Below are positions 57,526 through 64,000 of a stretch of DNA of 64,000 nt, one piece after another (positions within the stretch are counted from its first letter, which is position 1; each line of letters begins with the position of its first letter). Made by a program: the position numbers and the translations under genes. Location of the stretch: contig NZ_QQTY01000002.1 of NCBI RefSeq assembly GCF_003670115.1, forward strand, positions 434,001 through 498,000. Direction: 5' to 3'. The stretch comes from Natronorubrum halophilum (lineage in GTDB: Archaea; Halobacteriota; Halobacteria; Halobacteriales; Natrialbaceae). The notes below the pieces were generated by a model. The model did not search any database, was not told where the DNA came from, and saw only the letters and a list, made by a program, of their open reading frames with translations.

Positions 57526-57894
57526 TCACGAGCCGGTTTCCACCGCACAGGCTCGCGTTGCAAACTCTCGAATCGGGTCCGGACAGGGCGACAGCGAGAG
57601 GATATCGGAACGCTCGTCGTAAGAGACGACCCCGACGTCGACCAGATTCGGAACGTGCGAGTGCAAGAGTCGCAGGTAACACTGGTTCCGGCGCTGTGGT
57701 TCGGCGATCCCACCGTTCGCGGCGTGGATCCAGCCGGTAACGACGTCGGCCACTTCCGACAGCGACGCCGTCTCGTGCTCGAGGAGAAAGTAACAGACGA
57801 ATCGACAGTTCTGTTGTCGAAGCGCCAGAAACGCGGTATCTATCGTCTCTGGGTTCGTGGTCGGCCCGTTCGACGACGAGCGGTCGGGAGGCAT
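57526..57894 (-). CDS. DUF7344-like winged-helix protein
   Basis: 122 aa. DTAFLALRQQNCRFVCYFLLEHETASLSEVADVVTGW (about residues 19-55) is a wHTH-like core, followed by LRLLHSHVPNLVDVGVVSYDERSDILSLSP, the classic haloarchaeal DUF7344 wing (HxHLPxLxxxGxxxYD). ATG at 57892-57894 fits the family. Probably regulates or co-acts with the adjacent DICT protein. The last 20 residues are not conserved. Confidence 0.8.
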   Translation of the reverse strand: MPPDRSSSNGPTTNPETIDTAFLALRQQNCRFVCYFLLEHETASLSEVADVVTGWIHAANGGIAEPQRRNQCYLRLLHSHVPNLVDVGVVSYDERSDILSLSPCPDPIREFATRACAVETGS

Positions 57895-57971
57895 CTTCGC
57901 GGACTCTACTCCGGAACACCGTGTTAAGGGTTTCCCCTTCACCTGCCGGGCGAGGTGGGTTCGAAGCCGAA

Positions 57972-58523
57972 TTAGTCCTCGAGCGGCCGCCCCGTCGGTC
58001 GGTTGTCGAGGTCGACGATCGCGGCGAAGACGAGTCCGAGGACGGTTCCGAACACGAGGTGGCCGAGGAGGGTCTCGATAGCGGCCGTCGGGAAGTCTCC
58101 GACCGCTCCGCCCCCCACCGTCTGGACCCAGACGGGAAGGACGGCCAGGGGCAGGACCGCAAAGATCGCAATTCCGAAAACGAACCCGGCACCGACGAGG
58201 CGCAGCAGCATGCCGGTTCGGGAGAGCGCTTCGGTCTCGACGTCCGTCCGGAGGATGCCGAGAACGGATTTGCGGGTGACGATGAACCCGAAGATGAGCC
58301 CGAGGACGATCCCGTGGACGATGTGAATTCCCCAGCCGACGATGCCGGTGAGTTCGAGCCCGTAAATCGCGGGAATCGCAACGGCGACGGCGTCCGGATC
58401 GAACAGCCACATGAGAAGGCCGAACGCGGCGGCCCCGACCGCACCGCCGAGCGCCCCGCCGACGAGCCACCCACCGCTGCCACTGATCCCGAACGCGGAT
58501 GTGTTATCGGACTCGGTGCTCAT
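57972..58523 (-). CDS. Membrane protein, five or six helices, unknown
   Basis: 183 aa. After a short hydrophilic start MSTESDNTSAFGISGSG come hydrophobic helices at about 18-40, 49-64, 68-85, 105-125, 128-140 and 150-172. IVHGIVLGLIFGFIV and LLGHLVFGTVLGLVFAAIVD look like an internal repeat of a His-Gly motif (HGIVLG / HLVFGTVLG). I cannot name the family. Chosen start ATG 58521-58523; the ATG at 58640 adds a non-conserved Arg-rich leader. Confidence 0.72.
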   Translation of the reverse strand: MSTESDNTSAFGISGSGGWLVGGALGGAVGAAAFGLLMWLFDPDAVAVAIPAIYGLELTGIVGWGIHIVHGIVLGLIFGFIVTRKSVLGILRTDVETEALSRTGMLLRLVGAGFVFGIAIFAVLPLAVLPVWVQTVGGGAVGDFPTAAIETLLGHLVFGTVLGLVFAAIVDLDNRPTGRPLED

Positions 58524-58614
58524 AGCCCGGCGTACCACGAAGGTACGCAAAAGGGTTCGTCCAGCAACTACAACCACCGCGGGTATCCCGGTTTCCCAGC
58601 GCCGGCCCGATCCA

Positions 58615-58620
58615 TTAATA
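58615..58620 (+). promoter_or_regulatory. TATA-like box deciding the GTG start of the GNAT gene
   Basis: TTAATA, 25-30 bp before the GTG at 58645. It favours that start over a longer upstream reading in the same frame. Confidence 0.6.
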
Positions 58621-58644
58621 GGTGGGACACGAACGGTCACAGCA

Positions 58645-59220
58645 GTGGAGTACGACCTGCTCGGTTGGCCGCCCGACGGACCGAAACTCCGACTCGATTA
58701 TCAGCGGTTCAGCTACGCCGGCAAGTTCGTCATGACGAACACCGGGAAAGCCGTCGCTCGAGACGACGCCGAAACCGAGCGAACCCGCGGCGAGTCGGAC
58801 GCGCCGATCGTCGCGGCGGTGGCGTTCAACGAGGACCGCACCGACGCGGGAACGCTCTGGCTGCGATACGTCACCGTCGACCGCGAGCGCCGCGGCGACG
58901 GCATCGCCCCCTCGCTCCTCCGATTCGTCCGCGACCGCGCCCTCGAGCGAGGGTACGACCGTCTTCGAATCGCGGTCAACAACCCGTTCGCCTACGAGGC
59001 GCTCTACCGAAGCGGCTTCGAGTACACCGGCGAGACGACGGGAATCGCCGAACTGGTACTCGAGCATCCCGCTGCCGGCGAGGGCGAGTACGACGCAGCG
59101 AAACGCTATCAGGCGGGTCTCGAGGAGTTTCGCGACCGCGACCTCTCCGCGGAAGAGGAGGCGTTTCTCGAGGCCCGGCGCGGGAGCGACCCCCCGACCT
59201 CGAGTCGCACGAACACGTGA
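58645..59220 (+). CDS. GNAT acetyltransferase
   Basis: 191 aa from a GTG at 58645, preceded by TTAATA at the right distance. VEYDLLGWPPDGPKLRLDYQRFSYAGKFVMTNTGKAV opens the protein. Acetyl-CoA-binding strand and loop: LWLRYVTVDRERRGDGIAPSLLRFVRDRALERGYDRLRIAVNNPFAYEALYRSGFEYTGE (about 73-132). It ends EEEAFLEARRGSD. No acceptor is evident. The frame is open about 234 nt upstream, but that part is antisense to a membrane-protein gene. Confidence 0.85.
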   Translation: MEYDLLGWPPDGPKLRLDYQRFSYAGKFVMTNTGKAVARDDAETERTRGESDAPIVAAVAFNEDRTDAGTLWLRYVTVDRERRGDGIAPSLLRFVRDRALERGYDRLRIAVNNPFAYEALYRSGFEYTGETTGIAELVLEHPAAGEGEYDAAKRYQAGLEEFRDRDLSAEEEAFLEARRGSDPPTSSRTNT

Positions 59221-59235
59221 CGTAGACGGTCACGT

Positions 59236-59331
59236 GCTCGGCGTACAGTCGGATCCGCCGCCCGGTGTACAGTCGGACTCGGCGCTCGGTGTACAGTCAG
59301 ACCCGGCGCTCGGTGTACAGTAGGGCTGTAG
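59236..59331 (+). repeat. 24-bp tandem repeat, four copies
   Basis: Units at 59236-59259, 59260-59283, 59284-59307 and a partial 59308-59331, core GCTCGGTGTACAGTCRGA; each carries the palindrome TGTACA. No spacers, so not a CRISPR array. Right after it (59340-59560) is a purine-rich, repeat-like stretch with AGCGAGCGGAGCGC blocks. The GNAT gene ends just before it and FEN1 starts after it. Confidence 0.75.
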
Positions 59332-59709
59332 GACTCGCGTGCCCGGTGCGGAGTGGGGTCCACGTTCTCGGCGCGCAGCGGTGTGGCGAGCGGAAGCGAG
59401 ACGCACCGCGATTCGTGAGGGACGAGCGAGCGGAGCGCGGCGCGACGCGCCGCGATAACGCGAACGGCGAACGCCGTGAGCCCGCGAGCGAGTCGGCTGG
59501 GGAGGGTGTGGCAGTCATCGTTGCCGCGGTAGCGATCGGCCGTTTCCCGTCGTGTACTGACCGAATTCCGGGCTACCTCTCGGCTCTTCCCGCGCGCTGT
59601 TTCTCCCCTTCGTTTCCGTCGTACTCCGTGCTGACGATCACGACTCGAGCCGGTGTCCACCGCCCGAGAAGCCAATAATTCAAATCCCGGACCGCCTAAG
59701 GGAGGGATA
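59332..59709. other. Low-complexity intergenic region before FEN1
   Basis: No convincing gene. The first 220 bp are dominated by short GAGCG/GCGAG repeats of the kind scattered in haloarchaeal intergenic DNA, which produce long Arg/Ala/Glu-rich false frames on both strands. The last 30 bp hold the FEN1 promoter region. Confidence 0.5.
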
Positions 59710-60687
59710 ATGGGAAACGCTGCACTTCGGGATATCGCCGTCATCGAGGAGATTCCCTTCGACGAGATCGAAGGCGTCGTCGCCGTCGACGCGCACAACT
59801 GGCTCTACCGGTACCTGACGACGACGGTCAAGTGGACCAACAGCAGTAAATACACGACCGCGGACGGCACCGAAGTGGCGAACCTGATCGGCATCGTCCA
59901 GGGGCTCCCCAAGTTCTTCGAACACGACATCGTGCCGGTGATGGTCTTCGACGGCGGCCCTTCCGAACTCAAAGACGACGAGATCGAGTCCCGCCGGGAG
60001 CAACGCCGGAGCTACGAGGATCAACTCGAGACCGCCCGCGAGAAGGGTGACGCGGTCGCCATCGCCCAACTCGAGTCCCGCACCCAGCGACTGACGCCGA
60101 CGATCCAGGAGACCAGTCGGACCCTCCTCGAGTTACTCGACGTGCCGATCGTCGAAGCCCCCGCGGAGGGCGAGGCGCAGGCGGCCCACATGGCCCGACG
60201 CGGCGACGCCGACTACGTCGGCTCGGAGGATTACGACGCACTCCTCTTCGGCGCACCGCTCACGCTGCGCCAGTTGACGAGCAAGGGCAACCCCGAACTG
60301 ATGGATCTCGAGGCCACCCTCGACCACCACGACCTCACCCTGGAGCAACTGATCGACGCGGCGATCCTCATCGGGACGGACTTCAACGAGGGCGTGACCG
60401 GAATCGGCCCCAAGACCGCACTGTCCGAGATCGCCGAACACGGCGACCTCTGGAGCGTCCTCGAAGCGCGCGGCGACGCCGTCGAGTACGGCGATCGAGT
60501 GCGGCAGTTGTTCCGCGACCCCAACGTGACCGACGACTATGAGTTCGACACGACGCTGGATCCGGACCTCGAGGCCGCGCGCGAGTACCTCACTGACGAG
60601 TGGGCGGTCGACGAAGACGAGGTCGCCCGCGGCTTCGAGCGGATCGAAGAGAGCGTCACCCAGACGGGACTGGATCGTTGGACCTGA
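59710..60687 (+). CDS. fen: Flap endonuclease FEN1
   Basis: 325-aa structure-specific nuclease of replication and repair. N region [17 protein letters not shown] with [25 protein letters not shown] (about residues 22-105), I region [33 protein letters not shown] with the catalytic acidic residues, and [17 protein letters not shown] for the helix-turn-helix. The C-terminus QTGLDRWT resembles a PCNA-interacting peptide. ATG at 59710 is favoured; an upstream Met lies in the low-complexity leader. Confidence 0.93.
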   Translation: MGNAALRDIAVIEEIPFDEIEGVVAVDAHNWLYRYLTTTVKWTNSSKYTTADGTEVANLIGIVQGLPKFFEHDIVPVMVFDGGPSELKDDEIESRREQRRSYEDQLETAREKGDAVAIAQLESRTQRLTPTIQETSRTLLELLDVPIVEAPAEGEAQAAHMARRGDADYVGSEDYDALLFGAPLTLRQLTSKGNPELMDLEATLDHHDLTLEQLIDAAILIGTDFNEGVTGIGPKTALSEIAEHGDLWSVLEARGDAVEYGDRVRQLFRDPNVTDDYEFDTTLDPDLEAAREYLTDEWAVDEDEVARGFERIEESVTQTGLDRWT

Positions 60688-60786
60688 CGTCGAGGCGTCT
60701 TCCCCTCTCCTCGTCTCTGTCACACGGCACCTTCTCTCCCAGCCGTAGTGATCAGAGACCGCACCCAGAGCCGCAACTCCGAGTTT

Positions 60787-61770
60787 TCAGAAGAGGTGTT
60801 TCTCCTCGTCCAGTAGCTTCGCGGGACCGCCGACGTTCCAGACGGTCGTCGAGACGCCGCAGTCGGCGATCTCCTCTTCGACGCGTTCGGCGTACTCGTC
60901 GGTGGTGTTGACGTAGACGCTGGCACCGGTGTCGGTCGAGAAGTAGACCGGGATATCCTCTTCCTCGCGGAGACTGCGCACACGGTTGAAAATCTCGAGG
61001 GTAGCCGGCTGCCAGTAGACCCACCCCGAGGGGCCGGTCATCGTCGTCGCGGCGAGCGACAGCGAGTCGTGCTCGGCGAGTTCGAACGCGTTCTCGAAGT
61101 CGTTGTTCCGCAGGTAATCCCGCATCTCGGCGATCTGGCCGTGGATGTGGGCGTTTCGGGCCTGGAACATGTGGCTGTCGGCGGCCTCGTTGTGGGCGTC
61201 CTCGGTCTCCTTGTGGTAGGGGACGAGGCCGACGATGATCTTGAGGTTCTCGTGGAGGTCGGTCGGGAGCCGCCGGGAGACGCAGTCCTCGTCGTTCATG
61301 CCCGTGTGGAGTTGGGAGAACGCGCCGGTGACCGCTCGAGCGGCCGACGCCGAGCCGACGCGGGCGATCGTCGAAATCTCCTGTTTCGACGCGTCGAGTT
61401 CCGCGGCTTCGGCGAGGGCCATCGCCGCGGCCGCGAAGCCGGAGGACGAGGAGCCGAGGCCGACGTTCGAGGGGAAGCTGTTCTCGCTCTCGAGGCGAAC
61501 GGGGTAGACGGTGTGGGCGGCGTCGGACTTCGAGCGCGCCTTCTCGACGACGGCTTCGACCCGTTCGTAGGCCCGGCCGTCGAGTTCCTCGCCGTCGACG
61601 ACGAAGGTGTCTTCCTCGTAATCCATCGAGAACTCGACGGTCGTTCGAGTGTGGCTCGGGGCCGTACAGAGGCTGATGCTGTCGTGGTAGGGGAGCCGCT
61701 TGATGTCGTCTCGCATTCCGTGATACTTGACCAACCCCTGGATCGGGTGGGCCATGGCGGTGGCTTTCAT
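60787..61770 (-). CDS. Phosphomevalonate decarboxylase (GHMP kinase family)
   Basis: 327 aa. In haloarchaea this enzyme decarboxylates phosphomevalonate to isopentenyl phosphate, a known branch of the archaeal mevalonate pathway. MAHPIQGLVKYHGMRDDIKRLPYHDSISLCT is the N-terminal substrate loop, SNVGLGSSSSGFAAAAMALAEAA (about 99-121) the GHMP phosphate loop, and VSTTVWNVGGPAKLLDEEKH the C-terminal block. ATG at 61770 has TTTAAGC (61794-61800) about 27 bp upstream, which excludes the longer frame. Supplies units for the prenyl enzymes elsewhere, including the DGGGP synthase at 23158. Confidence 0.88.
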   Translation of the reverse strand: MKATAMAHPIQGLVKYHGMRDDIKRLPYHDSISLCTAPSHTRTTVEFSMDYEEDTFVVDGEELDGRAYERVEAVVEKARSKSDAAHTVYPVRLESENSFPSNVGLGSSSSGFAAAAMALAEAAELDASKQEISTIARVGSASAARAVTGAFSQLHTGMNDEDCVSRRLPTDLHENLKIIVGLVPYHKETEDAHNEAADSHMFQARNAHIHGQIAEMRDYLRNNDFENAFELAEHDSLSLAATTMTGPSGWVYWQPATLEIFNRVRSLREEEDIPVYFSTDTGASVYVNTTDEYAERVEEEIADCGVSTTVWNVGGPAKLLDEEKHLF

Positions 61771-61793
61771 ACCCGGATAGGCGGATGACGGCC

Positions 61794-61800
61794 GCTTAAA
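61794..61800 (-). promoter_or_regulatory. TATA-like box of the phosphomevalonate decarboxylase gene
   Basis: TTTAAGC on the minus strand, 24-30 bp before the chosen ATG at 61770. Confidence 0.6.
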
Positions 61801-61862
61801 GGTCACGGCATCCGAGTGATCGGTGGCCAGCGCCTGTCGATGGCTCCGAGAGTCCTACCCCG

Positions 61863-62090
61863 TCAGGGCAGTACGGGGGCCATGATCGCGACGCCGATAC
61901 CGATGCCGCGACCGTACGCTATGCCGGTTTCCGTTATGCCATCGAGGATGTCCGCTGCGTATTCACGGGGTTTTCGATGACGGGCGGTCGGAGCTCCGGG
62001 CCCTTGAAAACGGCCAAGCACCCATCCGGTAACCGAATGATGTACAGCGCTGTGACAGCAGCCTCGGGCACCGTCTCGAGGCGTCGCCAT
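61863..62090 (-). CDS. Possible small membrane protein (tentative)
   Basis: 75 codons at most. Only the last 36 residues look real: RKPREYAADILDGITETGIAYGRGIGIGVAIMAPVLP, a helix plus a Gly/Ile-rich hydrophobic tail. The upstream half is Arg/His-rich and may not be translated; a shorter start within it is likely. No promoter or neighbour supports it. It could be a membrane microprotein or noise. Confidence 0.3.
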   Translation of the reverse strand: MATPRDGARGCCHSAVHHSVTGWVLGRFQGPGAPTARHRKPREYAADILDGITETGIAYGRGIGIGVAIMAPVLP

Positions 62091-62138
62091 CGGCGGTGAC
62101 CGACAGGATCAAATGGGCGCTTTCGCTACGAACGCTCC

Positions 62139-62822
62139 ATGGGAACCCCGCTCGAGAGTCGCGAGGAGCAGGCCGAGGAAGTCATCGAGCGCCTCGAGGA
62201 GGCGTATCCGGACTCGACGATTTCGCTGCGGTATTCGAATCGCCTCGAGTTGCTGATCGCGGTGATCCTCTCGGCGCAGTGTACGGACGAGCGCGTCAAC
62301 AAAGAGACGAAACACCTGTTCGAGAAGTACGACGGGGCCGAAGACTACGCGAACGCGCCCCAGGAGGAACTCGCGGAGGACCTGAGTTCGATCACGTACT
62401 ACAACAGCAAAGCGGAGTACATCCGCACCTCCTCCCAGACGATCCTTGAGGAACACGACGGCGAGGTGCCGGATACGATGGACGAGCTGACGGAGCTGTC
62501 GGGCGTCGGTCGGAAGACGGCGAACGTCGTCCTCCAGCACGCCCACGACGTCGTCGAGGGGATCGTCGTCGACACGCACGTCCAGCGCCTCTCCCGTCGA
62601 CTCGGGCTGACCGAGGAGGAGCGTCCGGAGCCGATCGAGCAGGACCTGATGGGGGTCGTCCCCGAGGGCTACTGGCAGCAGTTTACCCACCTCTGTATCG
62701 ACCACGGACGAGCGACCTGTACGGCTCGGAACCCCGACTGCGCCGACTGCGTGCTGGCCGATATCTGCCCCTCCGCGAAGGGTGACAGCGAGATCGATCT
62801 CGCCTCCGGCGAACCCTGGTAG
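62139..62822 (+). CDS. nth: Endonuclease III (DNA glycosylase/AP lyase)
   Basis: 227 aa. HhH-GPD glycosylase for oxidised pyrimidines. LLIAVILSAQCTDERVNKETKHLF opens the core. The helix-hairpin-helix is ELSGVGRKTANVVL (about residues 119-132) with the catalytic Lys, and the Asp is in VDTHVQRLSRRLGL (about 145). The 4Fe-4S cluster is CTARNPDCADCVLADIC (C-x6-C-x2-C-x5-C, about 194-210). A single gene. Confidence 0.94.
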   Translation: MGTPLESREEQAEEVIERLEEAYPDSTISLRYSNRLELLIAVILSAQCTDERVNKETKHLFEKYDGAEDYANAPQEELAEDLSSITYYNSKAEYIRTSSQTILEEHDGEVPDTMDELTELSGVGRKTANVVLQHAHDVVEGIVVDTHVQRLSRRLGLTEEERPEPIEQDLMGVVPEGYWQQFTHLCIDHGRATCTARNPDCADCVLADICPSAKGDSEIDLASGEPW

Positions 62823-62930
62823 TCGGCCGAGACCGCAGTCGAGATGCCCGGTTTCGACGAGAGCACGCCGCCGACACACGCAAGCCCAACGTCTTTTCAG
62901 GAATCGACAGTATCCCCAATCGGGATCAGT

Positions 62931-63182
62931 ATGTCCGAACACACCGACGACACCGGCAAAGACGAGCACGGGCGGGACGTCGAACTGACGCACGAAGATA
63001 CCGACGCCGAACGAGCGCCCGAAGAGGAGGAACTCACCGACGAGGAGAAGGAAGCGCGGGAACGCCGGGACGAAGAACAGCGCCGGCAGGACATCGAGCA
63101 GAAGTCCGACGAGCGAGAGAACGACGCCCGCGAGCACACGAATCCGGATAACCACCGCGACGAGGAGCCGTTCAACAGCTAG
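62931..63182 (+). CDS. Small acidic helical protein
   Basis: 83 aa, almost entirely charged: MSEHTDDTGKDEHGRDVELTHEDTDAERAPEEEELTDEEKEARERRDEEQRRQDIEQKSDERENDAREHTNPDN. It is predicted to be one long charged helix or disordered. No motif. The ATG at 62931 begins 108 nt after the nth stop; cotranscription is possible. Haloarchaea carry many such acidic proteins; function unknown. Confidence 0.55.
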   Translation: MSEHTDDTGKDEHGRDVELTHEDTDAERAPEEEELTDEEKEARERRDEEQRRQDIEQKSDERENDAREHTNPDNHRDEEPFNS

Positions 63183-63307
63183 CGGAGCCGTTCGACAGCC
63201 AGCGTTCGTCGAATCGACTGCGACGCGACGATCCGCCGCCATCCGCCGGTGCCGGTACGTTTTCTTCCGACGGACTCGAGGTCGGCCCGATCACCGAGAG
63301 CGACTGC

Positions 63308-64000
63308 TCAGTTCGACTCGAGGGCGTCGTCCGGAACCGAGAGCGTCGAGAGCGTCCCGTCGGCGGTGATGCTGACTCGCGAGCCGACGCCGATCGCGTC
63401 CACGGAACAGTCGTCGACGACGAGCGTGACGGCACCCTCGTCGCGTTCGACCGCGAGGGTGACGTTGTCATCCGGGAGCACCCACCGACGGGTCTGCGTG
63501 ACGAACGGGGCGATCGGGGCGACGGCGACCGCGTCCACGGCCGAAGCGAGGTGTGGAGCGTCGACGGCGCTGGCGTATCCGTGACTGCCGGCCGGCGTTG
63601 CGACGACGACGCCGTCGGCGCGGAACCTCGCGAGAGCGTCGCCGCAACTCTCCACGCTGTACTCGGAGATCCGCGCCGGTTCGTCGGTCACGAGCGTTAC
63701 GTCGAACAGCGCCCGTTCGCGGGTTTTGTCGGTATCATCGCTGGTGTCGTCGCCGGCGTCGTCACCCTCGACCACGACCCCCAGTAGCGACCGCTCGGAG
63801 ACGGTGGCGGTTCCCTCGAGGACGGCTCCGAGCGCCGCCGGAAGCTGCGCTCGCGCGACGGCGTCGATCCCGGAAATGTCGCCGACCGGCAGGACGGGAC
63901 CGTCGAATCCCACTCGAGCGACCGCCGACAGATCGCGCTCTCCCCCGGTCACCAGCAGCGATGGCGCTGCGGCGAGAACGTCCTCGAGGTTGCCACGGAG
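63308..64000 (-). CDS. NAD-kinase-like protein (partial)
   Basis: The gene runs off the right edge; about 231 codons up to the stop at 63308 are visible. LRGNLEDVLAAAPSLLVTGGERDLSAVARVGFDGPVLPVGDISGIDAV is followed by a variable acidic loop and ISEYSVESCGDALARFRADGVVVATPAGSHGYASAVDAPHLASAVDAVAVAPIAPFVTQTRRWVLPDDN, where ATPAGSHGYA corresponds to the ATPTGSTAY of NAD kinases. The usual Ser-Thr pair is Ser-His here, so activity may differ. Beta-rich ending VTLAVERDEGAVTLVVDDCSVDAIGVGSRVSI is family-like. Probably a second, haloarchaeal-type paralogue. Confidence 0.75.
   Translation of the reverse strand, partial: LRGNLEDVLAAAPSLLVTGGERDLSAVARVGFDGPVLPVGDISGIDAVARAQLPAALGAVLEGTATVSERSLLGVVVEGDDAGDDTSDDTDKTRERALFDVTLVTDEPARISEYSVESCGDALARFRADGVVVATPAGSHGYASAVDAPHLASAVDAVAVAPIAPFVTQTRRWVLPDDNVTLAVERDEGAVTLVVDDCSVDAIGVGSRVSITADGTLSTLSVPDDALESN

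Noticed and set aside
59236-59331. CRISPR array
   Set aside because: The 24-bp units are directly adjacent with no spacers, and no cas genes are in the window.
1-64000. Insertion sequences or transposase genes
   Set aside because: No transposase motifs, terminal inverted repeats with target duplications, or integrase genes were seen; only the small palindromic segments and the tRNA-Gly repeat suggest mobility.

Overview
The window is a 64 kb piece of a haloarchaeal chromosome. Base composition is high-GC, proteins are acidic, starts are usually leaderless behind TATA-like boxes about 25-30 bp upstream, and many genes belong to haloarchaeal families (DUF5798, DUF5793, UPF0058, CPxCG zinc-finger microproteins, phosphomevalonate decarboxylase, archaeal FEN1, 7S SRP RNA). 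A member of the Natrialbales is likely, but I cannot prove that from the sequence alone.

Layout. Positions 1-11.8 kb hold most of a cobalamin corrin-ring cluster: cbiT (cut by the left edge), cbiA, an overlapping cobN-cbiC-cbiE operon, and a divergent ChlI/ChlD-type ATPase subunit, with a PHA-type ketoacyl-CoA reductase and an SAM methyltransferase between them. A second cobalt chelatase, cbiX, sits with a DR2241-family gene at 43.9-46.0 kb. At 12-18.5 kb are an alpha/beta hydrolase, a MaoC hydratase with a PHA-synthase-subunit-like N-terminus, two zinc-finger microproteins, and a group with a chorismate-lyase-like enzyme, a GNAT enzyme and a PaaK/CapK-type adenylate-forming ligase. At 18.7-22.5 kb a three-gene operon (FAD oxidoreductase, small membrane protein, TauE/SafE exporter) is read away from a winged-helix regulator whose start codon abuts a perfect 13-bp palindrome. 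From 22.6 to 33 kb the genes are mostly housekeeping: tRNA-Arg, DGGGP synthase, a KaiC-like ATPase, cysteine synthase, a K+ channel, the SRP RNA, MscS, YhbY and RNase P component 4.

The most unusual locus is 33.3-38.7 kb. It has two tandem copies of a two-gene unit: a Tat-exported lipoprotein of the oligopeptide-binding (SBP_bac_5) family followed immediately by an Aur1/PAP2-type membrane phosphatase. In both lipoproteins the two halves of the binding-protein fold are in swapped order: the segment that is normally C-terminal comes first, and the protein ends where that segment would normally begin. There is no permease or ABC ATPase next to them. This looks like a duplicated, circularly permuted surface binding protein dedicated to a lipid-phosphatase or head-group transferase rather than to uptake.

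From 38.7 to 64 kb are a Gly/Met-rich protein, DUF2391 and DUF2797 proteins, a PhoD-type phosphatase behind a very AT-rich promoter, Trm112, PurA, a 903-aa coiled-coil protein, an orphan ABC ATPase, a Trm9-like methyltransferase, tRNA-Gly with a duplicated 3' end, a DICT/DUF7344 pair, FEN1, phosphomevalonate decarboxylase, endonuclease III and a partial NAD-kinase-like gene.

A second theme runs through the window: short palindromic DNA segments sit in frame inside otherwise conserved enzymes (CbiE, PurA, CobN, the FAD oxidoreductase, the Trm9-like methyltransferase). The CbiE and PurA inserts share the same 19-bp palindromic core, so at least these two belong to one family of protein-coding palindromic mini-elements.
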